From contig DAOUMU010000131.1 of assembly GCA_034409055.1 (NCBI GenBank), forward strand, positions 1 through 58,951: DNA of 58,951 nt, in the 5' to 3' direction. The first letter of the stretch is position 1; every line of letters starts with the position of its first letter. The notes beneath the pieces were generated by a model. The model was not told the DNA's origin. It worked only from the letters and a program-made list of their open reading frames with translations, and did not search any database. Positions 25,209-33,803 of the stretch are shown here, piece after piece. This DNA comes from DAOUMU01 sp034409055. GTDB lineage: Bacteria > Chloroflexota > Anaerolineae > 4572-78 > J111. Both the position numbers and the translations under genes were made by a program.

Positions 25209-28200
25209 ATGGCCGGTCTGCTTCTTTTTTTCGCCGTCGCCTTCAACCTCTATCGTCTCTATCCCGAGGTGGCGATTAAAGCCCCCCTGCTGAACGATGG
25301 AGTTTTGCACCTTCTGGCCCTGGAGCGGTCGGCGGCGGCCCTGGCTGCTGGCCAGAACGCGACCGATCCGTGGCTGGCCCCCGTCGTCCTGGGCTATCCC
25401 CTGTTTCATCACTACCAGCATCTACCCTACGCCGGCCCGGCAGTCCTGTACCATCTCTTTCGGGGAGCGCTTCCCCTGTTCGACCTGTTTAACTGGACGC
25501 GCTACTTATTACTGAGTCTCTTTCCCCTCTCAATCTACTGGTCCATGCGGCGGTTCGGCTTTGCCCGGCTGGCTGCGGCTCTGGGAGGGCTGGTGGCCCC
25601 GCTCCTGGCCACCAATGGCCTCTACGGCCTCGATTTGACCAGCTATACCTGGTCGGGTTACGGCATGTATACCCAACTGTGGGGGATGCTCCTGTTGTCC
25701 CCGGCTCTGGCCCAGGGTTACGTTACCCTGCGCACCGGGCGGGGCTACGTTTGGGCCACGCTACTACTGGCGGCCACGCTGCTGGCGCATTTGGTTTTTG
25801 GGTATATGGCTGTGATTTCGTTGGTGGTGTTTGTGGTGGTGGCAATGTGGACGCGAGATGCACTTACGGAAAGCCCCCCCGGCCCCCCAGAGGGGGGAGA
25901 TTTTAGCAGAGTTCCCCCCTTTGGGGGGTTAGGGGGGCCATTACTCAGCGCCACACCCTGGCCACAAACCAAACGCCTGGCTCTGTTGCTGGCCCTGCTA
26001 ACGCTGGTGACAGCTTACTTCTGGCTCCCCTTTCTGCTGGATAGCCCTTACCTGAATCGCAGCGTCTGGGAAGAGGCAGGAAAGATTGACGCGTATGGTT
26101 ATGAATGGACCGTGGGGGCGCTGGTCAAGGGGGAGTTGTTCGATTTTGGCCGCTTTCCTTCGCTGACCCTCCTGGCCGGGGTGGGCCTGGTATGCTGCCT
26201 GTGGCGCTGGCGGGAGGAGCGTTACCGCGTCCCGGTGGTGTTGTTCATCTTGTGGCTGCTCCTCTATTTTGGTCGACCCACCTGGGGCGTCCTCCTGGAC
26301 CTGTTGCCCATGAGCCGCGACCTGCACCTCCACCGCCTGATCGTTGGCCTTCACCTGGGAGGTATCTACCTGATGGACCTTGGCCTGGCCCTGCCCTGGC
26401 GTTGGGCCCTGTCCCGGGGGGAGCCCCGTTACCTGCTGGCGATAACCGCCCTGACGGCACTCCTGCTGTACCCTATCTACCGGGAGCGTGGAGCCTATCT
26501 GGGGGAAAACGCCTGCTTGATGGCGGACAGCCGGGCTGCCTTCGCCGCTGAGGAGCCGGAGATCGCTGCTCTGGTGACGACGTTGCAGCGGATGCCGCCG
26601 GGCCGGGTCTACGCCGGGCGGGGCGGGAACTGGGGCAAAGATTACAAAGTCGGCGCGGTTCCTGTCTATGCCTTGCTCAATAGCGCCGGGCTGGATATGT
26701 TGGGCTATCTCTATCACGCCCTCTCCCTCAACGCCGACGTCCAAGTTCTCTTTGACGAGAGTCGCCCGGAGCAATACAACCTCTTTAACGTGCGCTACGT
26801 GGTCGCTCCGGCCAACCGGACCTTTCCCGATTTCGTCCGCCCGGTGGCGGACTTTGGCCGGCACCGTCTCTACCAGGTGGCAACGACCGGTTACTTTGAC
26901 CTGGTGGGGTCAGAGGCGGCCTTTGCCGGCGACAAGAGTGACTTCTACCCGGCGGCCTCCCATTGGCTGGCAAGCGACTTGCCCCGGGTGAAACAACATC
27001 CGACCGTGCTCTTTGAGGGGCGGGCGGGTGGCGCTCAACGAACTTTTGCCCTGTCGCAGGCCAGAGAGGCCATTCCTCTGGTGTCGTTCCCGCTTGAACC
27101 TGCTCGGGGTCGCGTCATCTCTGAAACGGTCGAGGGCAATGCCTATCTGGCCAGAATCGAGGTGGAACGCGAGAGCATGCTGATGCTGAAAGCCACCTAC
27201 CATCCCAACTGGCACGCCACCGTGGACGGCGTTGAGATCGAGCCTGTGATGTTGATGCCTAGCTACGTGGGCGTAAAGGTGTCGTCTGGCGCTCACCAGG
27301 TCCGCCTGGTATATCGGCCCAGGCCGCTGCGGGGATACCTGTTGATCGTGGGGCTGTTGGCTCTGCCTTTGATCGCTCTGGCGGAGTGGCGGCGGGTAGA
27401 ATTGACTCGATGGGGCAGATCCTGGCCCGGCTGGTTGGGTTTGAGGCGCTTTCCGGCTCTCGTAGGGCGTATGGCCCTGAACGTGGCGTCCTGGGGACCT
27501 CATCTGGCAGCCAGGGCGCGTCTCGCCCCTCATCTGCCTTACCTAGGTGGGGTGGCCCTGGTGGCCTTGCTGGCCGGACTGCCCCTCTTCCAGTTCAAGA
27601 TTATGAGCGGTCACGACGCGCTGGAGTACCTACCTCGCGCCGTGGAATTCTACCAGGGCCTGGCGGCCGGACAGGTTTTTCCTCGCTGGGCCCCCGATCT
27701 CAGCGCCGGTTACGGCCAGCCCTTCTTCAACTTTAACCCGCCCCTGTTTTACTACCTGGCTGCTTTTTTCCGCGCCCTGGGCTTCAGTTTCGTCGCCTCG
27801 CAGAACCTGGCCTGCTTTAGCCTGCTGCTTCTCTCCGGCCTGGGGATGTATTTGCTGGCCGGGGAAGCCTTTGGCCCGCGGGGGGGACTGGTCTCTGCCG
27901 TGGCTTATCTCTTTGCGCCTTATCTGCTCGTGACGCTCTACGTGCGCCATGCCCTGGCCGATTTCTCGGCCTTTCCCTTCATCCCGCTATCCTTTTGGGC
28001 GCTCTATCGCTTCGCCCAGAGGGGGCGTTACCCCTTTTTGCTGATTGGCAGTTTATCCCTGGCGCTGCTGTTCCTCAGTAGCAACCCCATTTCTCTTATC
28101 ACCTGCCCCGCCCTCTTGCTGTTATTCGGCTGGCTGGCCTATGCCGAGCGGAGCTGGTGCACCCTCCTGCGGGGCCTCTGGTGTCTCATGCTGGGCCTGG

Positions 28201-29189
28201 GCCTGGCGGCCTTCTTCTGGCTGCCGGCCCTGGTGGAGCGGGACTTCGTACATGTCTCACGTTTGTTGGAGGGTTATCTTAGTTATCGCCATCATTTCGT
28301 GTATCTCCATCAGTTCGTCTATTCCCCCTGGGGCTTTGGCCTGTCCCTCCCCGGGCCAGAGGACGAAATGAGCTTCGCTATTGGGCCGGTCCACCTCTTG
28401 CTGGTAGGTGTTTCGCTCCTGTTCATGCGGCGCATGCGGGCGGCTGCCAGTCAGGGCAGGCAGTTGGTCCTGTTCTTCTTGGTTCTTCTCCTGATGGCGG
28501 CCTTCTTCGCCAGCCGGGAATCGTCTTTCCTGTGGGAGCGACTACCGCTTCTCCAGTACCTTGAGTTTCCCTGGCGATTCCTCTCGCTGGTCGCCGTGAG
28601 CACGGCTTTTATCTGCGGGGCTCCGTTCCTCTTCCTCGCGCCGGGACGGGGGCGGTTGGCGAATGGCCTGGTGGCAGTTCTGATCGTGGCCTTGTTTCTC
28701 TTGGGCTTCCGCCAGGCCAGACCGGAGAGCTTCCACGAGGTCAGGGACGTTGATTACAGCCCCCAGGCCATCGCGGCAAGAAACATTTCCGTTACCACGG
28801 CCAGAGAGTATGAGCCAATCTGGGTCCGGGAGCCACCCCAAACCCCGGCCGCAGAACCTATAACCCTGCTCGAAGGGCAGGGGCGCGGGCTGGACATCAA
28901 AATGTCGCCTACCTATTATGAGTTCTATATGGAGATCACAGAGGAAGCGCGGCTGCGGGTGAATACCTTTTACTTCCCCGGCTGGACCCTATACGTGGAC
29001 GGTGCTAAGCGAGCCATTGACTACGACAACCCCCAGGGGATGATGGAGTTTTCCCTGGAGCAAGGGACACACCTGCTCCAGGTCCTGTTCGCGCCTACAC
29101 CGGTCAGGCTGTGGGGCACGAGGCTCTCTATACTGGCTCTGTTCCTGCTGCTGTTGGCACCTTGGCTTCCGTTGAAAGCTGGCAGATAA
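25209..29189 (+). CDS. Tandem-fused GT-C/YfhO-like membrane protein
   Basis: I start at the ATG at 25209 because AGGAGGG lies just upstream and the protein then opens with a membrane segment; the product is 1326 residues. It looks like two similar units in tandem. Each begins with a conserved acidic loop (LLNDGVLHLLA near residue 27; SGHDALEYLPRAVEF near 797), continues through about ten membrane segments, and ends in a beta-rich external domain (YHPNWHATVDG near 663; YFPGWTLYVDG near 1254). This arrangement matches GT-C-like and YfhO/PTPS-related membrane proteins, which use lipid-linked sugars. Glycosylation of surface polymers is likely but the substrate is unknown. A palindromic repeat interrupts the first unit in frame near residues 220-244. 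It follows the collagen-like genes. Confidence 0.8.
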   Translation: MAGLLLFFAVAFNLYRLYPEVAIKAPLLNDGVLHLLALERSAAALAAGQNATDPWLAPVVLGYPLFHHYQHLPYAGPAVLYHLFRGALPLFDLFNWTRYLLLSLFPLSIYWSMRRFGFARLAAALGGLVAPLLATNGLYGLDLTSYTWSGYGMYTQLWGMLLLSPALAQGYVTLRTGRGYVWATLLLAATLLAHLVFGYMAVISLVVFVVVAMWTRDALTESPPGPPEGGDFSRVPPFGGLGGPLLSATPWPQTKRLALLLALLTLVTAYFWLPFLLDSPYLNRSVWEEAGKIDAYGYEWTVGALVKGELFDFGRFPSLTLLAGVGLVCCLWRWREERYRVPVVLFILWLLLYFGRPTWGVLLDLLPMSRDLHLHRLIVGLHLGGIYLMDLGLALPWRWALSRGEPRYLLAITALTALLLYPIYRERGAYLGENACLMADSRAAFAAEEPEIAALVTTLQRMPPGRVYAGRGGNWGKDYKVGAVPVYALLNSAGLDMLGYLYHALSLNADVQVLFDESRPEQYNLFNVRYVVAPANRTFPDFVRPVADFGRHRLYQVATTGYFDLVGSEAAFAGDKSDFYPAASHWLASDLPRVKQHPTVLFEGRAGGAQRTFALSQAREAIPLVSFPLEPARGRVISETVEGNAYLARIEVERESMLMLKATYHPNWHATVDGVEIEPVMLMPSYVGVKVSSGAHQVRLVYRPRPLRGYLLIVGLLALPLIALAEWRRVELTRWGRSWPGWLGLRRFPALVGRMALNVASWGPHLAARARLAPHLPYLGGVALVALLAGLPLFQFKIMSGHDALEYLPRAVEFYQGLAAGQVFPRWAPDLSAGYGQPFFNFNPPLFYYLAAFFRALGFSFVASQNLACFSLLLLSGLGMYLLAGEAFGPRGGLVSAVAYLFAPYLLVTLYVRHALADFSAFPFIPLSFWALYRFAQRGRYPFLLIGSLSLALLFLSSNPISLITCPALLLLFGWLAYAERSWCTLLRGLWCLMLGLGLAAFFWLPALVERDFVHVSRLLEGYLSYRHHFVYLHQFVYSPWGFGLSLPGPEDEMSFAIGPVHLLLVGVSLLFMRRMRAAASQGRQLVLFFLVLLLMAAFFASRESSFLWERLPLLQYLEFPWRFLSLVAVSTAFICGAPFLFLAPGRGRLANGLVAVLIVALFLLGFRQARPESFHEVRDVDYSPQAIAARNISVTTAREYEPIWVREPPQTPAAEPITLLEGQGRGLDIKMSPTYYEFYMEITEEARLRVNTFYFPGWTLYVDGAKRAIDYDNPQGMMEFSLEQGTHLLQVLFAPTPVRLWGTRLSILALFLLLLAPWLPLKAGR
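25873..25939. repeat. In-frame palindromic repeat inside the GT-C gene
   Basis: A C-run/G-run palindrome (CCCCCAGAGGGGGG and CCCCCCTTTGGGGGG) is read through in frame as SPPGPPEGGDF and VPPFGGLGG. It falls in a polar loop between membrane segments. G+C-extreme palindromes of this type are known as dispersed repeats in other bacteria. Confidence 0.8.
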
Positions 29190-29451
29190 ACTCGGGGGCG
29201 GTACCTATGACAAGCTGACTACGACGGGCAGGGCGTTGGTTTACAGTACCTATCTGGGAGGGAACGGAGATGATCGAGGCACCGGCATTGCCGTGGATAG
29301 CACGGGCAATGCCTATGTAACTGGGATTACCAACTCCACCAATTTCCCAAGGCAAAATGCTTACGACAACAGCCTGGATAGTGAGGCCGCTGTCTTTGTG
29401 ACCAGGTTGGCATTCACCGGGGTTTACCTGCCGATTATTATCAAGTCCTAA
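29176..29451 (+). pseudogene. 3' remnant of an SBBP beta-propeller gene
   Basis: The reading frame opens after a TGA at 29173, inside the end of the GT-C gene, and encodes one SBBP-type repeat (LVYSTYLGGNGDD, then IAVDSTGNAYVTG). It ends in VYLPIIIKS. Full SBBP proteins carry many such blades and a signal peptide, both missing here. A TTG at 29236 could start a 71-residue peptide, but there is no convincing ribosome-binding site. I read it as the 3' end of a deleted secreted protein. Confidence 0.7.
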
Positions 29452-29508
29452 CTCGCTCAATGGAGGGTGCTTAAAAACTGTGCGTAGTAACGCATTATAA
29501 TACCGAAC

Positions 29509-29544
29509 AGAAAATTGGGCCGAATTTTCTACTTCGGCTATAAT
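29509..29544 (+). promoter_or_regulatory. Hairpin and -10 box just before the spermidine synthase-like gene
   Basis: An 8-bp hairpin (AGAAAATT/AATTTTCT, 29509-29530) is followed by a perfect TATAAT at 29539-29544, with only a poor -35 (TTGGGC). The ATG at 29553 is so close that transcription would start at or beside it. This suggests a leaderless mRNA and fits the absence of a ribosome-binding site. Confidence 0.5.
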
Positions 29545-29552
29545 CGTTAACT

Positions 29553-31082
29553 ATGCAAACGACAGAACTCAAAAAATCCACAGCCATAAATCGTTTGCAA
29601 CCCTTTTGGGCCATTGTCATCGTTTTTCTGTCTAATTTTTGTATTTTGGTGATCGAATTGGTTGCTGGCCGCATGATGGCGCCAATTGTGGGGGTTAGTC
29701 TTTATACCTGGACGAGTATCATTGGCGTGGTGTTGGCCGGCATCAGTTTGGGTAACTACTTGGGCGGGAAAATCGCCGACCGGTGGGCCAGTCGAGGCGT
29801 GCTGGCTTTTTTCTTTATGCTGTCGGCTTTGGGCAGTGGCAGCATTTTAGCCACCCTTGAGTGGGTGGGACCTTTACAAGCCCTGGAGTTACCCATTATT
29901 GCCAGTGTGCTGCTTATTTTTACAGTGGTCTTCCTGCTCCCGGCCACAATTCTAGGCACCATTAGCCCGATTGTGGTCAAATTGACGCTGGCCAATCTTG
30001 ATCATACTGGAGATGTGGTGGGAAAGATCTATGCTGCCGGAGCCATGGGCAGCATCGCCGGTACATTTGCTACAGGATTTTTCTTCATCAGCACCTTTGG
30101 TACGCGCTTAATCGTGTGGGGTATTGCTGGCGGTCTCCTCTTAATTGGGGCCATCATTGGCTTTAGTGGTCGGGGACGATGGCGTTATAGTCTGCTCTGG
30201 CTCGTTTTAACTTTTTTAGCTCTGTCTGGCTTTGTCCGGCAACAGGGGTGGCTCAGTAGTAGATGCTTACGCGAGACGAATTACTTCTGCATTAAAATAC
30301 GCATTGATCGTGAAGATGAGAACCTGCGTATTTTGACCTTAGACCGCCTGGTGCATAGCTATGTGGATTTAACCGATCCAACCAATCTGCGCTATGGATA
30401 TGAACAGATTTACGCCGATGCATTAGAGGCCATTTTCCCGAACAGATCGCCCATCTCTGCCCTGTTCATTGGTGGAGGCGGCTACACCTTTCCCCACTAC
30501 ATTGAGGTGGTTCATCCGAATAGTCGCATTGACGTTGTCGAAATTGACCCCGGGGTGACGGATGTGGCTTTTGTCCACTTGGGTCTTCCGGTGGACACAA
30601 CGATTACGACATTTAACGAAGATGCCCGTCGTTTTATCAGTCGTTTGCCTTTAACCAAGCAATATGATCTTATTGTCGGTGATGCTTTTTATGACTTCTC
30701 CGTGCCCTACCATCTGACCACCCTTGAATTTGACGAACTCATTGCCGCTCACCTAACCGAGCGGGGCATCTATATGGTCAATATTATTGACGGCAGGCAA
30801 GGCAATTTTCTGCGAGCCTACGTTCACACCGTCAGGCAAGTCTTTAAACACGTCTACGTGGCCATCACTGTGGGTGAATTGGGGACAGTCAGCCGTCAAA
30901 CTTTAGTCATCGTGGCCTCTCAAGCATCGTTTGACGAGGTCATCAGCCAGTCCCCTGCAAGCTTTATCCCCCAAGATGATTTAGAGGCCTATCTTCAAGA
31001 AAAACCTCCGCTCCTCCTGACCGACGACTACGTTCCTGTGGATAACTTGCTGGCCCCTGTTTTTGCTGACTCTGGATTCTAG
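29553..31082 (+). CDS. Membrane-fused spermidine synthase-like protein
   Basis: The 509-residue protein has an N-terminal half of about seven membrane segments (to about residue 225) containing AGISLGNYLGGKIADRW. The C-terminal half is a spermidine synthase-like methyltransferase fold, with FIGGGGYTFP near 304, VVEIDPGV near 328 and DLIVGDAF near 373. The fold normally binds decarboxylated S-adenosylmethionine or a related cofactor. The fused family is widespread but its reaction is not settled, so aminopropyl transfer is only a guess. No ornithine or SAM decarboxylase gene is nearby. Confidence 0.88.
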   Translation: MQTTELKKSTAINRLQPFWAIVIVFLSNFCILVIELVAGRMMAPIVGVSLYTWTSIIGVVLAGISLGNYLGGKIADRWASRGVLAFFFMLSALGSGSILATLEWVGPLQALELPIIASVLLIFTVVFLLPATILGTISPIVVKLTLANLDHTGDVVGKIYAAGAMGSIAGTFATGFFFISTFGTRLIVWGIAGGLLLIGAIIGFSGRGRWRYSLLWLVLTFLALSGFVRQQGWLSSRCLRETNYFCIKIRIDREDENLRILTLDRLVHSYVDLTDPTNLRYGYEQIYADALEAIFPNRSPISALFIGGGGYTFPHYIEVVHPNSRIDVVEIDPGVTDVAFVHLGLPVDTTITTFNEDARRFISRLPLTKQYDLIVGDAFYDFSVPYHLTTLEFDELIAAHLTERGIYMVNIIDGRQGNFLRAYVHTVRQVFKHVYVAITVGELGTVSRQTLVIVASQASFDEVISQSPASFIPQDDLEAYLQEKPPLLLTDDYVPVDNLLAPVFADSGF

Positions 31083-31123
31083 CCCAGTTGAGCATAAGTC
31101 TTTCGGTAGAGCGGAGGATTGAT

Positions 31124-31255
31124 TACCCGACATTGGAAATCAGAAACCAGGTTTTTCGCTTGCTGAGGCATTTTTGGTTTTCCAGAATGCTCAAAAAGCA
31201 ACGATTAGCTTGGTTCAGACGACAAAAAACCTGGTTTCTCTCCCCGTGTCGGGTA
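31124..31255. repeat. Long imperfect inverted repeat (MITE-like)
   Basis: Arms at 31124-31156 and 31224-31255 share TACCCGACA/TGTCGGGTA ends and AGAAACCAGGTTTTT/AAAAACCTGGTTTCT blocks. The size of about 130 bases and the complementary ends resemble a miniature inverted-repeat element, but I see no clear target-site duplication. Confidence 0.7.
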
Positions 31256-31396
31256 GTGAATATCGCGGATAGAGGTCCAGACTTCACCGGCGAAATCCAG
31301 GTTTCGTTTCCCCCCACTGATGAAGGTGTATACGTGCTCACCGTCAGCGATAACGGCGTTAATGAGGGTGTATTCTTGCCAGTGGCGGCTCGGTAA
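31256..31396 (+). pseudogene. 3' gene remnant after the palindrome
   Basis: This frame encodes a peptide with EGVYVLTVSDNG and ends GVFLPVAAR. It looks like the last strands and tail of a secreted beta-sandwich protein. The upstream part of the same open frame is palindrome DNA and not protein-like. It is probably the end of a gene cut by the inverted-repeat element. Confidence 0.5.
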
Positions 31397-31460
31397 GGCA
31401 TAATAGTTTTGGGCATAATTCTTTTGACTGGAGTTGAACAGACTGTAAGGGGGAAAATAG

Positions 31461-33803
31461 ATGGACAGAAGGCTCAGTATAGATCAAGCCAAATTGGTGG
31501 TATTTCTCACCGCGGCCCTGGTCATGGCGGTGACCTGGGCGGTAGGGGCCACAGGCTGGACCAAGGGGCTCAACATGATCACCTTTATCGGTCTGGGAGT
31601 CATCCTGATCGGGATAATGCTGACCCGTAGCATTCTGCCTGGCCTGATTGCCCACCTGTTTAGCCTGATCATCGGCGTTGCCTGGTCTTTTTGGGTCACC
31701 AGCCGCCTGCTGCCGGCTGACTATACCTGGCCGGAGCGCTGGCAGAACTTAATGTTTCGGTTGGCATATTGGCACAGCCAGGCTGTACAGGGTGGAACCA
31801 GTTACGATAACCTGATGTTTATCTTGCAAATGGGGGTCATTGTCTGGGCCATGGGCTATCTGACCATCTGGTTGATCTTTCGCTCGGGCAAGGTCTGGCA
31901 GGCTATTGTGCCAGGGGGGGTGGTCCTGCTGATTAATCTCTACTACGCCCCCAAGGATATCACCTGGTGGTTTATTCTTTATCTTATTTTGTCATTTCTC
32001 CTGGTAATTCGGTTTAACCTCTTTGATCAAGAAATAAAGTGGCGGGCGGAAGGTGTTTTCTTCCGCCCCGATATCAGTTTTGATTTTTTGCGCGATGGTT
32101 TTATTTTCTCAATCCTGGTGGTCAGCCTGGCCTGGATTGCGCCTCCGGTGATCGATACGAAATCGTTTGGCTTCCTGGATGAATTTCAAGGTTCGTGGCG
32201 TGAATTTCAAAGCGAGTGGAACCGGCTTTTTGCCGATTTAAACTATCGAGATGTGGTGGCGGTTGATACATTTGGCCAGTCACTAACTCTGGGGGGGCCG
32301 CGCCGTTTAACCGATGCCCCGGTGATGGACGTTAAAGTTCAAGGCCCAGGACGTTATTGGCGAGCCGCAGTGTATGATGAGTACACCGGCCTGGACTGGC
32401 GTAGTCATGATGCTGAGACGGGCTCCTTTGGCCCCAGGGCACCGTTGTCACTGCCCAGCTTTGAGGCCCGCCTACCGGTTACCCAGACTTACACGTTTTA
32501 TCATGATGGGGCTACGGTGCTCTATTCGATGTCTAATCCTATCAAACTGGACCGCTCGGCTAAAGTGTACTTTAATGCGCTGTCCGGTGAGCAGATTGCT
32601 CAAGCGGCTTCACCAACCTGGTCAGGGAATAAGGAACCCTGGGTGGAAGAGATCACCTATATCCGCAGTAAGGCCAGCGTAGACCTTGGCGAGAGTTATC
32701 AGATTGTGTCGGCAGCCAGCCAGGCGCCGGTGGACCAACTGAGGGCGGCTGGTACGGATTATCCGGCCTGGATCACCGAGCGTTATCTGCAATTACCGGA
32801 GACAATCACCGAGCGTACCCGTCAGTTGGCCCGTGAATTGACCGAACCTTACGACAACCCATTTGACAAAGCGCAGGCTATAGAATACTATCTGCGGACC
32901 GAGCTAACGTATAATGAGAAGCTGGCCACTCCACCGCCCAATGTTGATAAAGTAGATTATGTTCTTTTTACCGCCAAGGAAGCCTATTGCGATTACTATG
33001 CCTCTTCGATGATCGTCATGCTACGTTCACTGGGCATTCCGGCTCGCCTGGCGGCCGGTTTTGCCCAGGGGACTTACAGCTCGGAGCTGAAAGCCTTCCA
33101 TGTGATCAATGCAGATGCGCACTCCTGGGTGGAAGTTTTCTTTCCCCGCTATGGCTGGATTGAATTTGAGCCAACGGCCGCACAACCGGTTATTATCCGC
33201 CCCACGGCCCCGGATAATACCCCCTATGCCTCCAGTTCTACGCCTCTGGACGATTTAGGCCGGGATGAGTTTCTCGATAGACCGGACAATATCCCCATTG
33301 ACGACGAAAACGTCGTCAGGGGACCGTTTATCCTGGCTATCCCCTGGCTTGGGACAAAAATCAGCTTGCCTCGCTCGGTGGTCAGTGGGGGTATGATATT
33401 TGTGGGAATCGTCCTGGTCGTGGCCCTGGTTGGGGCTGGCCTGCGGTGGCGGCGACAACTGGATCAACCGACGGACAGTATCTTTAAAGTTTACCAGAAG
33501 ATGGTGCGGCTGGCCGCCTGGATGGGGGTGGCTTTGCCTTCCTGGCAAACGCCCTATGAGCACGCCGGCAGGCTACAACGCAGCCTCCCCACCCACCAAC
33601 GCGAGGTGGAAATGATTACCGACGAATACGTGTACCAGACCTTCAGCCCCCATGCGGCCTCAAAATTAGAGGATGAAACGACTACCCAACCCCCGCTGAC
33701 CCACGAAAGTAACCTGGCCTGGAACCGTCTCCGCCTGGCAATGCTCAAAGCTGCCCTCAAGCGACGTTTACCCAGATGGCTGAGAAACAATCCTTACTCG
33801 TAA
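31461..33803 (+). CDS. TgpA-like membrane transglutaminase
   Basis: The 780-residue protein has an N-terminal membrane domain of about six segments (residues 8-235), an external domain with a transglutaminase/papain-like core, another membrane segment (about 630-655) and a C-terminal DUF4129-like tail ending in RLPRWLRNNPYS. The catalytic Cys510 (in EAYCDYYAS) and His554 (in DAHSWVEVFF) are present. The usual third residue sits in a DPT motif but here reads EPT (WIEFEPT), an Asp-to-Glu change. AAGGGGG precedes the ATG. It ends overlapping the convergent ABC permease gene by 10 bases. The substrate is unknown. Confidence 0.9.
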   Translation: MDRRLSIDQAKLVVFLTAALVMAVTWAVGATGWTKGLNMITFIGLGVILIGIMLTRSILPGLIAHLFSLIIGVAWSFWVTSRLLPADYTWPERWQNLMFRLAYWHSQAVQGGTSYDNLMFILQMGVIVWAMGYLTIWLIFRSGKVWQAIVPGGVVLLINLYYAPKDITWWFILYLILSFLLVIRFNLFDQEIKWRAEGVFFRPDISFDFLRDGFIFSILVVSLAWIAPPVIDTKSFGFLDEFQGSWREFQSEWNRLFADLNYRDVVAVDTFGQSLTLGGPRRLTDAPVMDVKVQGPGRYWRAAVYDEYTGLDWRSHDAETGSFGPRAPLSLPSFEARLPVTQTYTFYHDGATVLYSMSNPIKLDRSAKVYFNALSGEQIAQAASPTWSGNKEPWVEEITYIRSKASVDLGESYQIVSAASQAPVDQLRAAGTDYPAWITERYLQLPETITERTRQLARELTEPYDNPFDKAQAIEYYLRTELTYNEKLATPPPNVDKVDYVLFTAKEAYCDYYASSMIVMLRSLGIPARLAAGFAQGTYSSELKAFHVINADAHSWVEVFFPRYGWIEFEPTAAQPVIIRPTAPDNTPYASSSTPLDDLGRDEFLDRPDNIPIDDENVVRGPFILAIPWLGTKISLPRSVVSGGMIFVGIVLVVALVGAGLRWRRQLDQPTDSIFKVYQKMVRLAAWMGVALPSWQTPYEHAGRLQRSLPTHQREVEMITDEYVYQTFSPHAASKLEDETTTQPPLTHESNLAWNRLRLAMLKAALKRRLPRWLRNNPYS

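Noticed and set aside
31088..31255. Upstream part of the frame that ends at 31396
   Set aside because: It is encoded by the palindrome itself; only the 3' part resembles protein.
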